Shown here: positions 24,181 to 35,399 of the stretch, in pieces
Layout of the letters: each line of letters starts with the position of its first letter
How positions within the stretch are numbered: the stretch's first letter is position 1
NCBI RefSeq assembly: GCF_032854445.1
Contig: NC_088295.1
Location: forward strand, 5,520,501-5,584,500
DNA: 64,000 nt
Reading direction: 5' to 3'
From: Liolophura sinensis
Lineage: Eukaryota; Mollusca; Polyplacophora; Chitonida; Chitonidae
The notes under the pieces: generated by a model
What the model was told of the DNA's origin: nothing
Seen by the model: the letters and a program-made list of their open reading frames with translations, nothing else
The model's database searches: none
Translations under genes and position numbers: made by a program

Positions 24181-24659
24181 ATGGACCATTAGGCTACATG
24201 TACCATCGGTTTTGCTCATCCACATTTACCGCGGTATTACCTACAACTTGGAGGCCATTTGAGGTCAAAAACATTTCTGGAGATTTTGGTAACGTGGCCA
24301 CGTAGACAACATGTGCTCATGGTGACAAAAGCGTGTGTAACGTAACATAAAAACTTCTGCAGGGGAGGGGTGAGGAGATCAGGCTCTGACATGACTAACT
24401 ACCCAATACAGACGTAATATGTCGCCCTAGTCAACAGACACAGGCTTATCTCCTGCTCTCATGACAGCTGCTTATCTCCTGCGAATCTTTCTTACAAGTA
24501 GACAGGCGTACAAGGGTAAAAACTGCCAGTTAAGCTCAGTGAAAGACAAAACAATGTTGTTCGAAACTCATTTTTTTTCTTCTTAGAGGAGGGGTGGTTG
24601 GCATTAAGCCATAATAATCATTTAATTTTTTATGATAAACATTCTGACTTTATGCGACA

Positions 24660-24735
24660 GCTGTGCCAGCGAGAGCTGGATTCGAACCGACGACCCTATT
24701 ACTTTCAGACCGACCGGCTAGAACGAGTGCGACGC
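24660..24735 (-). mobile_element. tRNA-like SINE head remnant
   Basis: On the - strand GTCGGTTCGAATCCAGC is a near-perfect B box of a tRNA-type promoter. No paired acceptor stem or clear A box is visible, so it is a tRNA-derived repeat head and not a tRNA gene. Confidence 0.5.
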
Positions 24736-25699
24736 TTTCAAGGAATTAGCTAACGATGAACCTTTTCCACATTGCACAGTAAAGACAAGCGAAGTGATTT
24801 TGAAGAAATACCATTATTTCTGTTTTAATTAAAGGATACAGGAAAATGAAGAGTATAGTTTTAAGGCAAATGAAGAAATAAAAGCCAAAAATGTTTTTTT
24901 CTTTTTCGAGGCACGTTTTATATTTCTTAATAACCTCTCTATTTTAGGCACATTTTAAGGCAATGCTCGAAAAATATTCGGAAATTGCGTCATCGAAGAA
25001 CATACTTGTAAGGTGGGGTCAATATACTTATTATATGAAGGTCATTTGAGGTCAAAAAATATCAACGTCATGTGGCAGTATAGGGACTTTTAACCAATCG
25101 ACCTCGATTCGTTGTTGAGTTTGGCATAAATTTAATGGAAACGTCTTTTCGTACGTCTAACCATTCCTTCATGTCCTTTCCTCATACAAGTACAAGATCA
25201 CAGCATGGAGAACGAATTTTTGGTCAGTCAGGGTTTTATTCTAACTGTGTATGGAAATTATTAAATAGTAGCAAATTTATACGCTTTCTAGGACTCGGAG
25301 TTAAGCTAGATTAGAAAAAGTGGAGAGATGTTAATAGCTATATAACAGACGTCATTGATCCTGGATTACTCAAAAGGCTGTGTTGTCGACATAAGGTAGA
25401 TCCTCGCCTTCCTTTAGCTGTAAGTCTGTTGCATGTTTGAGGGCTGCACTTTATACTTTGGAAATGGATATGATACCTTATAGTGATGAATAGTATAATC
25501 ATGAATCTGGTTTTATAAGGTTCTCTGGCTCAAAGTTTTAAGGCGTTCCTTGCAAAACATGAGCCCTTGTACCCTTGTGACATCATCTACACTCTCCACC
25601 ATGGACTATTCCAATCTATCGACATTAAGAAGACCGAAGACTAGCTCGCCTGTGGCTTTATTACAACGTGAGGACATAAATGGACTTCTGTTGGTTGAT

Positions 25700-25912
25700 T
25701 TCCTCTTGTCTCTCACATATTTCCTCTTGTGTCTAACACGTTTGATCATGTCTCTCACATGTATCATCTTGTCTCATACATGTTTCATCCTTTCTTTCAG
25801 AGGTTTCCTCTTGTCTCTCAAATGTTTTATCTTTCACAGATCTCATTTTGTCTCTCACATGTCTCCTCTTGTCCGTCAAAAGCTTCCTTTTATTTCTCGC
25901 TGGTTTCCCCCA
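25700..25912. repeat. 21-bp minisatellite
   Basis: About ten imperfect copies of TTTCCTCTTGTCTCTCACATG (21 bp). Exactly seven codons per unit keeps a + strand frame (139 residues) and a - strand charged frame open. The - strand frame looks coiled-coil-like, but the repeat accounts for both. Confidence 0.85.
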
Positions 25913-25969
25913 ACCCTGATAAAACCTGGCCACCGTCAAAAAAGTGAAATATATATGGATATAACGTAA

Positions 25970-26640
25970 AACGACCAGCCAGACTCGATTTAATGAGACA
26001 TTTAAAATTAAATACAGAAAAAACACCTTTCATATTAAATTCTAAATACAACCAAACCTATCCAAATCAGATATCGGGACATATATACACAGCACTTCAG
26101 AACCTCTGGACTATTAGCTAAAAACCTATGTGATAAGATAAGTGTATATTAGGAATTCTCCAATCATCTGCCTTAACCCGGTCTCCCAGGTAACCGCCAT
26201 GACAGGGCGTCTTTCAGGTGAGAAGTTTAAAACAACACTGGAGCCTCCGTAGAAGACGCATTCCTGTGTTGTTGTGTTCGGCGTGTCTACTATGTAAGGT
26301 ATGGATGAGTCGTGGAACCTTCAGATTATCACTGTTTTGAAATTTAATACGGATAAATTTTGACAATTTATCGCCAAGTGAACAGAAACACTTTTCCATG
26401 TATTATAATCCTGCGTAAATACAATCCTATCGGCATAAAGTAAATATAGGAACTCAACAACCTACGCTTCTCTGACAGTCGTTATTACCTTTATCCTTCT
26501 TCCAGCCTGGAATAATAACCGCTGCGAGTGGAGCGTATCAACAGCCAGGGAAAAAACTTGAAAGCATCTCAAACACGGCATTAATTAAACTATTTATTGA
26601 AGAAAAACCGGCGGATTAGGCACCACTGCTCATTGTAATA
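25970..26640. other. no gene recognised
   Basis: AT-rich spacer between two tandem arrays. No motif seen. Confidence 0.4.
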
Positions 26641-26649
26641 ACTCTTGAC

Positions 26650-27235
26650 TGCCAAATACAGTGGTAGTATAGGTCTTATACACTATTATTAACTACTGAT
26701 ACAATGGTACCCATTAGATATGATCGTTGGCCTGATCATCATCATTGGTCTCGCGGTTACCTTGACTACTGATACAACTGTACCCTTCTGACATCATCAC
26801 TGGTCTCATGATTGTCTTGACTACTGATACAACTGTACCATTCTGACATAATCACTGGTCTCATTGTTGTCTTGACCACTGATACCATTCTGCTCGTCCG
26901 ATATCATTATTGATCTCGCGGTTATCTTGACTGCTGATACAACTGTACCCTTCTGACATCATCACTAGTTTCATGGTTGTCTTGACTACTGATACAACTG
27001 TACCATTCTGACATCATCACTGGTCTCATTGTTGTCTTAACTGCTGATACAACTGTACCCTTCTGATATCATCACTGATCTCATGGTTGTCTTGACAACT
27101 GATACCGTTGTTCCCGTCTGATATCATCATTAGTCTCGCGGTTATCTTAACTACTGATACAAGTGTACCTTTCTGACGTCAATACCGGTTTTATGGTTGT
27201 CTTAACTACCGATACAATTTTCACGCTTAGATTTG
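26650..27235. repeat. 55-bp minisatellite, about 10 copies
   Basis: Units contain TTGACTACTGATACAACTGT, ACCCTTCTGACATCATCACT and GGTCTCATGGTTGTC. The period is 55 bp in the best-preserved part (26760-27060), with diverged copies at each side. Confidence 0.9.
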
Positions 27236-27239
27236 TAGA

Positions 27240-28080
27240 ATACATCAAAGAAAGGAGTACTGCGAATGAGTACATACAATGTATGTGCATAGTTGAGGGA
27301 ACTTCTTAAACACGAGCTGTCCACACTGGGACTGTCATTGGTACCTGTAGATAAAGAGTCAGTGGAATAAGCATCGAATACATAGTCGTGAATTTCAATG
27401 TCATTCAAGATCATTTTCCAACATGTGTACATTATGGTATTGGGAAAACAATACTGTCGTATTCCTTTGTAATGATTGCAAATAGTTGTCAAAGTTCCGA
27501 ATCGTAGGAAACTGTACCATATGGAAGTTTGGGGTAGTCCTGTAATTTTCAGCTTTGCTGAGCAAGTATTTTTTCTAAGTTTATTTAAACAATTCAAGTG
27601 CAATAATTTACAACATATCGTGGGAGTTATGTTACGAGCACTTCAGCTCGTTTTACGGCAATCACCTCTCCTTTAGGTTGTCACCACAAGTATCCTGATG
27701 AAGTCCGCTCAGGCCATGCCGCCTGGTTTACGTATCCGCGGTGTGTAGGGCTGTGTTTGTACAGACGGCTGGCTCCACGTTAACCCACTACCGGTCCAGT
27801 CCTGATTAACTGAAATCAGAAACAATCAGACTTCATTTGCACAGGTTACCAAGTTACGCTAAATCCCCTGCTAGAAAGAGGCTTTTTTATTGCTCTGATA
27901 GGTTATTTAGCATGGGACTTTAATGTGATGGCATCACAGCATGTAAGTAATTTTAAGCGTGCTCTGGCGCCTATAAATTAATTGTAAGAAACAAGATAAT
28001 ATTTTTATTTACAAAATTATGCTTAGGCCATGGGGCTATATGGCGTATAATTAAGTTGCTATTGCATGTATTTAAGCATT
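27240..28080. other. no gene recognised
   Basis: A - strand frame of 133 residues (27603-27202) has no recognised motif, low-complexity neighbours and no splice context. I do not call it a gene. Confidence 0.35.
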
Positions 28081-28081
28081 T

Positions 28082-28092
28082 ACATGAACAGT

Positions 28093-28159
<67 letters not shown>

Positions 28160-28190
28160 GTACAGAGCGCTGCGAGCGTACATGAACAGT

Positions 28191-28266
<76 letters not shown>

Positions 28267-28300
28267 CACATATACAGTAGTACAGAGCGTTGCGAACGTG
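28082..28300. repeat. duplicated block with two (TA)n tracts
   Basis: The pattern ACATGAACAGTTATG, (TA)n, AGTAGTACAGAGCG(C/T)TGCGA occurs twice in tandem, with (TA)n at 28097-28156 and 28195-28260. The second copy lies at the left border of the Polinton-derived region, and the AGTAGTACAGAGCG block may be close to that element's end. Confidence 0.85.
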
Positions 28301-28439
28301 TCTTATTGAGGCGGGGGCGGTGATGTGGTGGTGTCGCTGAGTCCGCGCTCTGTCATTGAGTCCGCGCTCTGACCGATGGCGCGATCTCGCGGTATTGGCG
28401 CCTTAGTTTCGTTGTCGTTCGCGTTGACTGACCCGTGGG

Positions 28440-29262
28440 TGACCTCCATGTGTCGCGCCAAAACTGAACGTCGACTTGCATGGTTGGGTTGAGTAGCTCT
28501 TTCAGCTCCATGTTGCGCCAAAACTAACCAATGGGTGAACTCCACCCGCGCCCAAACTGACGAAGAGGAGGATGAGGCAACTGAATTTTGTTGACAAATG
28601 CATGTATACATAAAGAAAATCATATAATGCATATAAGGGAGACTAAAGTATGAAGCATATAAGAAAAGCATAAATAAAAAAAATTTAAGACAATCATATG
28701 AGGGAGAATTTTACTGAGATGTATTATTATTTTATAATATAGTGTGTGTAGTATAATATTCGTATTGTATAGTTATGAGGGAGAAGGGAGCAAAACGTCG
28801 GCTTATAAAGTTTGAGTGTTGAGTTGTGTGGCGCCAAAACGGACCAATGAGGTGGTTGGGTTGGGTGTGTGTGTTTTCCCGCTCAGTTATTTCGTTGAGG
28901 TCCGCGCTGGGTCGTCCACTGAGCGAGGAGGAAGAGGAAGTCGTGCTCCAGAAAGGAGCAAAATAACATTGTATAGTGTAACATTGTATAGCATTGTATA
29001 GTATAACATTGTACAGTATAACATTGTATAGTATAACCTTGGGATTGGGGAGGGGGTGGGGGATGGGTTGTCGTGGGTGAGCTTAGTTTGTCGCTCCAAA
29101 ACTGAACGTCGGCTTGCAAAGTTGGGTTGAGTAGCTCCTTCAGTTCCATGTCGCGCCAAAACTGAGCAATGGGTGAGCTCCATTCCGCGCCCAAACTGAC
29201 TAATGGGTGAGCTCCATTCGCGCCAAATCTGTCCAATGGGGTGATCGTGCGGTTTTGGCGCC
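28440..29262. promoter_or_regulatory. array of E2F-like GCGCCAAAA sites, several paired with CCAAT
   Basis: Exact GCGCCAAAA or its complement occurs at 28455, 28515, 28831, 29153 and 29253, with near matches at 29090, 29190, 29220 and 29880. GCGCCAAAAC is followed after 3 bp by CCAAT at 28515 and 28831, and by looser CAAT matches at other copies. This is the consensus for E2F, and E2F with a CCAAT box is a layout known from S-phase gene promoters. The array stands immediately upstream of the TATA box and zinc-finger ORF at 29291-29358. Regulation itself is inference. Confidence 0.5.
28790..29040 (+). repeat. direct repeat copy 1 (partner at 29845-30075)
   Basis: Shares GCCAAAACGGACCAATGAGG, TTTTCCCGCTCAGTTATTTC, GAGCGAGGAGG and the TAACATTGTATAG short repeats with 29845-30075. 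The two copies flank the zinc-finger ORF. Confidence 0.85.
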
Positions 29263-29285
29263 TGAATTTCGTTGACGCTCGCACT
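29060..29285 (+). repeat. direct repeat related to 28310-28570
   Basis: Both copies carry CCAAAACTGAACGTCG, CTTGCA, GTTGGGTTGAGTAGCTC and TTCAG-TCCATGT-GCGCCAAAAC in the same order. Confidence 0.8.
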
Positions 29286-29290
29286 GACGG

Positions 29291-29297
29291 TATAAAA
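29291..29297 (+). promoter_or_regulatory. TATA box before zinc-finger ORF
   Basis: TATAAAA, 60 bases before the ATG at 29358 and directly after the E2F/CCAAT array, gives a plausible transcription start near 29320. Confidence 0.5.
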
Positions 29298-29357
29298 AAA
29301 GAAGGTGTGTCAAGAGAGTTATGCTTATTCCGGCTGTAACACTACTACGCTGCGATC

Positions 29358-29732
29358 ATGGTTTACGGAGAAGGAGGAGGAGAAGGAGGCTTTACCTATC
29401 GGACGTGTGCCAGGCGGTTTTCCCGGCGGGACAAATGGGTGCGCCATGTCCAGACGCAGGACGCCGAGGGGGAGAGGTCACAGTTTACCCGGCGGGATCA
29501 TTGGGTGCGACACCAGAGGACACCCCACGCAGTGAGGCATGAAGAGACGCAGCACGCCGAGGGGGAGAGGTCGCAGTTTAGCTGCGGCACGTGCGCCAGG
29601 CACTTTTCCCGGCGGGGTAATTTGGTCCGCCACCAGCGGCGTCATGAAAAACATCGGGTGTGGAAATGCGAAGGGTGTGACAAGACCTTCTACCGGTTGT
29701 GGGATTGGCGTGTCCATGCATCAACGTGCTGA
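29358..29732 (+). CDS. C2H2 zinc-finger ORF of the Polinton region
   Basis: 124 residues from ATG 29358 to TGA 29730-29732. Two complete fingers are visible: C-x2-C-x12-H-x3-H in residues about 75-95 and C-x2-C-x12-H-x3-C in about 104-124. Two earlier finger-like repeats (FSRRDKWVRH and FTRRDHWVRH) have lost zinc ligands. Zinc fingers are common at the N-terminus of Polinton DNA polymerases, so this may be the detached start of the polymerase at 30947, now separated by a direct repeat and a foldback element. It could also be an independent DNA-binding ORF. The frame is intact and has its own TATA box. Confidence 0.6.
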   Translation: MVYGEGGGEGGFTYRTCARRFSRRDKWVRHVQTQDAEGERSQFTRRDHWVRHQRTPHAVRHEETQHAEGERSQFSCGTCARHFSRRGNLVRHQRRHEKHRVWKCEGCDKTFYRLWDWRVHASTC

Positions 29733-29844
29733 ACAAGGAAAGGTAAGTCACATACACACACACATACATTCTTTGGTAAAAGCCGAACGGTTTGTACCAT
29801 TTCGCTTCGCGGTGATGCTACCGTCTATGCTAACCTCGTAATGG

Positions 29845-30075
29845 GTAGGCTTGTAAAGTTTGCGTGCTTAGCTGCTTGGGGCCAAAACGGACCAATGAGG
29901 TGGGGTTGGGCGTGTGTGTTTTCCCGCTCAGTTATTTCGTTAAGGTCAGCGCTGCGTCGTCCAGCGAGCGAGGAGGAGGAGGGAGTCGTGCTCGAGAAGG
30001 GAGCAAAATAACATTGTATAGTGTAACATTGTATAGCATTGTATAGTATAACGTATAGTATAAAATTGTATAATA
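29845..30075 (+). repeat. direct repeat copy 2 (partner at 28790-29040)
   Basis: See the partner copy. Its E2F-like site has changed to GGGCCAAAAC, but the CCAAT box and the TAACATTGTATAG tail are kept. Confidence 0.85.
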
Positions 30076-30128
30076 TAACATTGTAACAGTGTGTACACCC
30101 AGCCTGTTTGCAACCAGGGAAATCACGT

Positions 30129-30873
30129 GGTCTCTAGCTTCTTTATTGTCTTATAGCATAGCTTGTCATGTCACATAATTATCTGTTGGTATCGGCAGTC
30201 ATACCTTTTCGTGTATGTGCAGAAGCGAATAGCGGCGGGCGATGACCTAGCGAGCATGATAACAAGTGGGCTTAAGTTAGCCATACAGGCCGCCTGGTCA
30301 GTTATTTGATTTCTTTTGAACTCCTGGCATTAGGATCGTGTTAATGAGAATGTCATTACTTTGCTTAGTGTCCACGCTGCGATGCCCCCGTCTAGTGTGG
30401 ACACATCGCCTCAAAAAAGGACTTTTCTTTCTCAGTTGGTATACCCGAAAACCCGCCGTAGTATAAACACATGCCGCATTTCGTACGATAAATGGCCCAA
30501 TTTTCGATACTTGAGATTTACTGGTGAAATGCATTCGAAGTGACACAGCGAGTGTTACATAGCCGTATGCTTCCAAGTTATCAGCTTATTTCTCTTGGTC
30601 TGCAATTGGTTTGCTGTGTTGTTTGCATCTTAAAGCATTGATGACAAGGCTCAAACATCTTTGGTATGGAGAAAAACATTTTAGCAAGGGGAATAAATCT
30701 GGGGTGTATTATCATTGTATAATGAGTTACCTCTCCTGAATTTTATGGCGCGAAACATATCACCCACCGCTGTTCGCTTCTGCACATACACGAAAAGGTA
30801 TGACTTTAGATTCCAACAGATAATTATGTGACATGACAGCCTATTCTATAAGACAATCCAGAAGCTAGAGACC
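30129..30873. mobile_element. foldback/MITE-like element with about 116-bp inverted termini
   Basis: The left arm 30129-30246 begins GGTCTCTAGCTTCT, and the right arm 30758-30873 is its inverted copy, about 90% identical by eye (shared core GTCATGTCACATAATTATCT). The roughly 510-bp interior has no coding capacity I recognise. No clear target-site duplication. It separates the zinc-finger ORF from the polymerase region. Confidence 0.85.
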
Positions 30874-30946
30874 AGAAGCTAGAAAAAGAAACAAAAAATA
30901 ATAATACTAAAAAATAAATAAAGAAAGAAATACCAGGGGCTCTTTA

Positions 30947-32797
30947 ATGGAAATGGAGCCCAGGTGTTTCCGCGGGATACCTCTCAGTGCGCTGGACACG
31001 GTGGAGAGCCTATTTAACGTCAACATTCAAGTGTACCAGCTCGTCCCCATGGACAAGTTGTACTCGACTCAAGTCATCCATCGCAGGGCAGAGCGCTATG
31101 CTTCTCCCACCATGCGGTTAAACTTGCACAATCAGCATTTCAGCTACATCGAGGACATGAGACGTTACGCCTCAAATGTGTTCTAAGAGCTTTAATAAGC
31201 CATGAAAATTACGACGGCACGGTTAAACGTGCACCGACGCCGTTCGCCGAAAGTACCCGGGGGATGTATTCATCAATCAACCCACTATTTTCGAAGTGTT
31301 GGCGGACATGGGTATTTACCTCCGGGAAGGTGATGGCAGAATATTCCCTTAGCGAGCATGTTACGACTTCGAAGCTTACCTGGCCCCTGTAGACGAAGTG
31401 ATGACCGGCTCAACGGAATGGACGTCCCAACACATCCCCATGAGTGTCAGCGTGAACGCCAATGTACCGGACTACGATCAGCCCGTGTGCTTCATCTCTA
31501 CCGGCGATCCCCACGCGCTCGTCGAGCGGATGATGGTTTACCTCAATACCATCAGCGAGATCAGTAGCGCCTGTCTCACCGAGCGTTACGCCTACATCCT
31601 GGACCAGTTAGACGAGAGCCTCGATCCCAACGACATCAAACCGTCTTACACTCGGCGGGTGCGGGACAAATTCGTCGGCTTCAACTCGGGTAACTACGAC
31701 CTGAACTTGATCAAGCAACAACTTTACCCTCACCTGGTCAAGGGCGGTGATTTGGAGTGCGTTATTAAGCGTAACAATAACCACATGGCCCTCAGCACGC
31801 CGCAGCTGAAATTTCTGGACATTCGAAATTACCTGGCCCCTAATTACAATTACGACAAGTGGGTAAAAGTTTACGACTGCCGCGTCACCAAAGGGAAATT
31901 TTGTTACAGCTACATAGACTCCCTCGCCCGGCTGGAGGAAACGGCACTTTCACACCGCAACGCTTTTGATAACGATCTGGCCCACCAGTCGTGCACGGAC
32001 GCCGAGTACAAGACCCTGCAGGAGGTGTGGAGGAAGCACGGCATGCGTACCGTAAAAGACTTCCTGCGGTGGTATAACAACCTGGACGTGATCCCCTTCT
32101 TGGAGGCGGCGGAGAAGATGGTGGTGTTCTACCAAACCATGCATGTGAACGTCTTCAAAGAGTGTATTAGCACACCAGGACTCACCCTCCGCTACTTGTT
32201 TCATGATTTGCGCTCCGTGTTCACGCTCGTCGGTGAGAAAGACAAAGACATGCACGACTGCCTAAACAAAAACATCGTGGGTGGGCCGAGCATCATCTTT
32301 CACTTGTACCACGAACGAGGCGTGACCCGTATACGGGGAGGTAAGCTCTGTCAAACGCGTTATACTTGGCCTGCCTTGCCTCACCCATGCCGGCGGGTCA
32401 CTACATCCGATGGCGACGTGACGGGGAGACGTTCGTCCCCTCCGGCACGGCCACACGTCTGGCTGAAAAATGGCTGGACTAGCAGTCGCACCAGCTGGGT
32501 GTACCCACCCGCCACCGACTGAACCACACCGGGAAGCGGGCCCGTGATCGACAACTCCCTGTAGACGTGTTTGCCCACATCGACGGACGTCCCACCGTCT
32601 TCCAGTTCCACCGTTGCCATTACCACTACCACGGCTGTCACTGAATCACCGACGCCAGGGGAAGCTGCGCAACAGCGACCGGCGAGAGTTGACACCTCAA
32701 GACTTGCGCCGGGAAGTAGACACGAACGAGGCCTACATCCGCTCCCGGAGATACCAGTTGGTGTCCATATGGGAGTGCGAGTTTCTTCGCCTGCGGA
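30947..32797 (+). pseudogene. Polinton protein-primed DNA polymerase B, broken
   Basis: Family B polymerase of the Polinton/viral type, which replicates a linear genome from a protein primer. The N-terminal segment (30947-31186) has the usual LxxVExxFNVNIxVYQL and NLHNQHFSYIEDM blocks. After a decayed stretch (31190-31355), the exonuclease domain is recognisable from YDFEAYL (near 31355) and FNSGNYDLNLIK (about 31680). The main open frame spans 31398-32522, but the true match ends near 32340. Beyond it the homology continues in other frames: ALYL remains of motif A near 32365, the FQFHRCHYHYH block near 32610 and IWECEF at about 32770. The catalytic aspartate region of motif A is missing and the rest of the palm is absent. 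The gene is cut at about 32800 by a LINE. It cannot be functional. Confidence 0.9.
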
Positions 32798-32980
32798 AAA
32801 CGAGCGTTTACTGGCAGTTTTTACAGAAATTATACTTAAAGTTTTTGAAATTTCAGATGCAGCAGGTTTGGTTAGGGCGGTATTTGAAATAGCCCAAAAC
32901 CGCTTTGGCTCAGAGCATGTTAATTTCAAGCGCCTTAGTGGTGTACTAGCCGCTCTGTCTTCCGAAGAAGAAAATTCACA

Positions 32981-33700
32981 GTGAATAGTATCCCCCCGTA
33001 TCTGTATCACTTAGCATCTACTACCTCTGTAATGGCTTTTAATGTCCTACAATATAACGTCCAGGATATACGGTCTCATGGCCAGGAGTTTAAATTTCAT
33101 TTATCCAATGTTTCTCCAACTCCGGATGTTGTATGTCTCCAAGAGACGTATTTAAAGAAATCTATTGATTTCACCTACCCTGGCTACACAATATATAGAC
33201 GTGATAGAGATACAGGGGAGAAGGGTGGGCTGGCTATTTTCTTAAGAAATGGGCTATCATATTCTGAAGTAGACCTGCCCCACTTTACCTCTATAGAATG
33301 CCAGGCTGTTAATGTTTCTACCTTAAATAACAAATCTATTACTGTAGTTAACTTGTATAATCCTTGTAAAAAGTTAAACCCACTTGATTTTAATTCGATT
33401 CTATCCTTTTGCAAAAAGTCATATATTATTTGTGGAGATTTTAATGCTCATAGTCCACTAGGGTAAAACAGACACTAATGGAAGAACAGTTGTAAATTTT
33501 ATCCAAGAAAATGATTTAGTTATTCTAAATGATGGTGCAGGAACACGCATAGGCCCTTGTACAAGCAATACATCAGCCTTAGACCTTACAATATGTACAC
33601 CTGATATCAGTCTAAATTACACTTTGTCTATGGATAAGACATCTCCTTTTGGGAGTGACCATTACCCAGTTTATTTTATATACAATTTTCCCCCACACGT
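32981..33700 (+). pseudogene. LINE endonuclease domain
   Basis: The frame 32981-33466 encodes the first half of an exonuclease-endonuclease-phosphatase domain: LQYNVQDI, VCLQETYLK, GGLAIFLRNG and ICGDFNAHS. A one-step frame change at about 33465 continues into SALDLTICTPDI and GSDHYPVYF, the last catalytic block. So all landmark motifs remain, but in two frames. Confidence 0.85.
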
Positions 33701-33987
33701 TAACAGCTTGGGACAACCCCCACGTTGAAAAGTACATAAAGCCGACTGGGATCTATACAGACATGAATGTATAAAATCATTTTCAAGTGATACATTTAGT
33801 GAAGATATTGATATATTTAGTAACAACATACTTGAAGTTATGTCCACTGCGGCCAATAACTCTATTCCAAAGTCATCCGGAGTAGTCCACCCCAAGATGC
33901 CGGTGCCGTGGTGGACGGATGAGTGCTCAGCAGCCATCAAAGAGCGCCAGCGCCGGAAGAACCGAGCGCGACGTACTAGATTAATGG

Positions 33988-35375
33988 ATGACATTATATA
34001 AAAAAGCCAAAGCTATCGCACAGCGCACCATCAAGCGAACGCAGAAAGAATGCTGGCGAAAGTTCTGTTCTAGTCTAAATGCCAAGTCTACCACCAAGTC
34101 TGTATGGAACAAAGTTAATTCCATCAAAGGTAAGAGAGCTTGTGGTAACATTCCCACAATTATATCTGACGGGGTAGAACATGTGTCCAATGAGGACAAA
34201 GCTAATGTACTGGTTGATGCCTTCTCCTTTGTGTCCAGTTCAGACAACTATAATCCAGAATCTATCCCACATAAAAATGAAGTTGAAGAAATGAACCCTT
34301 TTAATAATATAGCTTTTGATGATATGCCCATTAACGACGACTTTAGTATTACAGAACTGAGACAAGCTTTATCTCCGCATGTGGATTCTTCCCCTGGAGA
34401 TGACGCCATCACGTATTCAATGCTTAGAAACTTGCCTGAGCGCTATCTTAACACGTTACTTTTATTGTACAATACTACATGGTCAAACATGAGGTTACCA
34501 TCCACCTGGAAGAGAGCTGTAGTTATTCCGGTCCCTAAGCCTGGAAAAGATCAGTCCCTACCATCATCCTATCGGCCCACAGCTCTAACGTCGTGCATCT
34601 GCAAAACCATGGAAAGAATGATCAATTCCCGGTTAACGTATTTCCTAACAAAAAATAATGTTCTGTCCTCTGTACAGAGTGGATTTCGGTCTAACAGATG
34701 CACTACGGATCATGTGGTGACACTGGAAACTGAAATGCGAAAATGTTTTTCTGCTGAAGAGTACTTATTTGCTGTTTTTGGACATCGAAAAAGTGTATGA
34801 TATGGTGTGGAGGACGGGTGTATTAATGAAACTAAAGGATATTGGTATGTGGGAAAATGCTAGGATGGATAAAAGATTTTTTAACTGATCGTTTTATTCA
34901 AGTTCGTGTCGGTAGGCATTTTTTTCAGCTACGCCCTGTAGACAATGGGGTACCACAGGGGAGTGTTTTATCACCCACTCTTTTTAATATAGCCATTAAT
35001 GATCTGTCGAAAGCTATTCCTCCTAGGCTTAATTGTTCGTTATTTACCGATAATAAAGCTCTATGGATTCGTGCTCGAAACATCAATGTTTGTAGAAGAT
35101 ATATCCAGCGAGGAATAGATACCATCATGGAATGGAGCAATAAATGGGGTTTTAAATTTTCGTCTACTAAGACTGAAGGGGTTATCTTTACAAAGAAGTC
35201 GGACAAAGACGTGCTTGTCAAACTCAACAATTTGCCCGTTAAAATATCCAAATCTTTCAAGTATCTTGGAGTTATACTTGACAGGCATTTAACTTGGAAG
35301 GCGCATATAGAACATATAATTAATAAAGCTCAAAAAGCGTTAAATATTATGAGAAATGTATCTGAGAAATCCTGA
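33988..35375 (+). pseudogene. LINE reverse transcriptase, inactivated
   Basis: Two overlapping-frame segments (33988-34800 and 34842-35375) hold the reverse transcriptase. PVPKPGKD, YRPTALTSCICKTMERM, FRSNRCTTDH, then VDNGVPQGSVLSP and LGVILDRHLTWKAHI are typical. The catalytic FADD box reads FTDN, losing the second metal-binding aspartate, and a frame break near 34795 interrupts the preceding block. The enzyme is dead. Confidence 0.9.
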
Positions 35376-35399
35376 GGGGCAGATAGACAGTGTCTTCTT

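Noticed and set aside
25550-26026. 139-residue + strand hydrophobic frame and - strand charged, coiled-coil-like frame
   Set aside because: Both are produced by the 21-bp minisatellite (seven codons per unit).
28072-28309. Poly(Tyr-Ile) frames
   Set aside because: Translations of (TA)n microsatellites.
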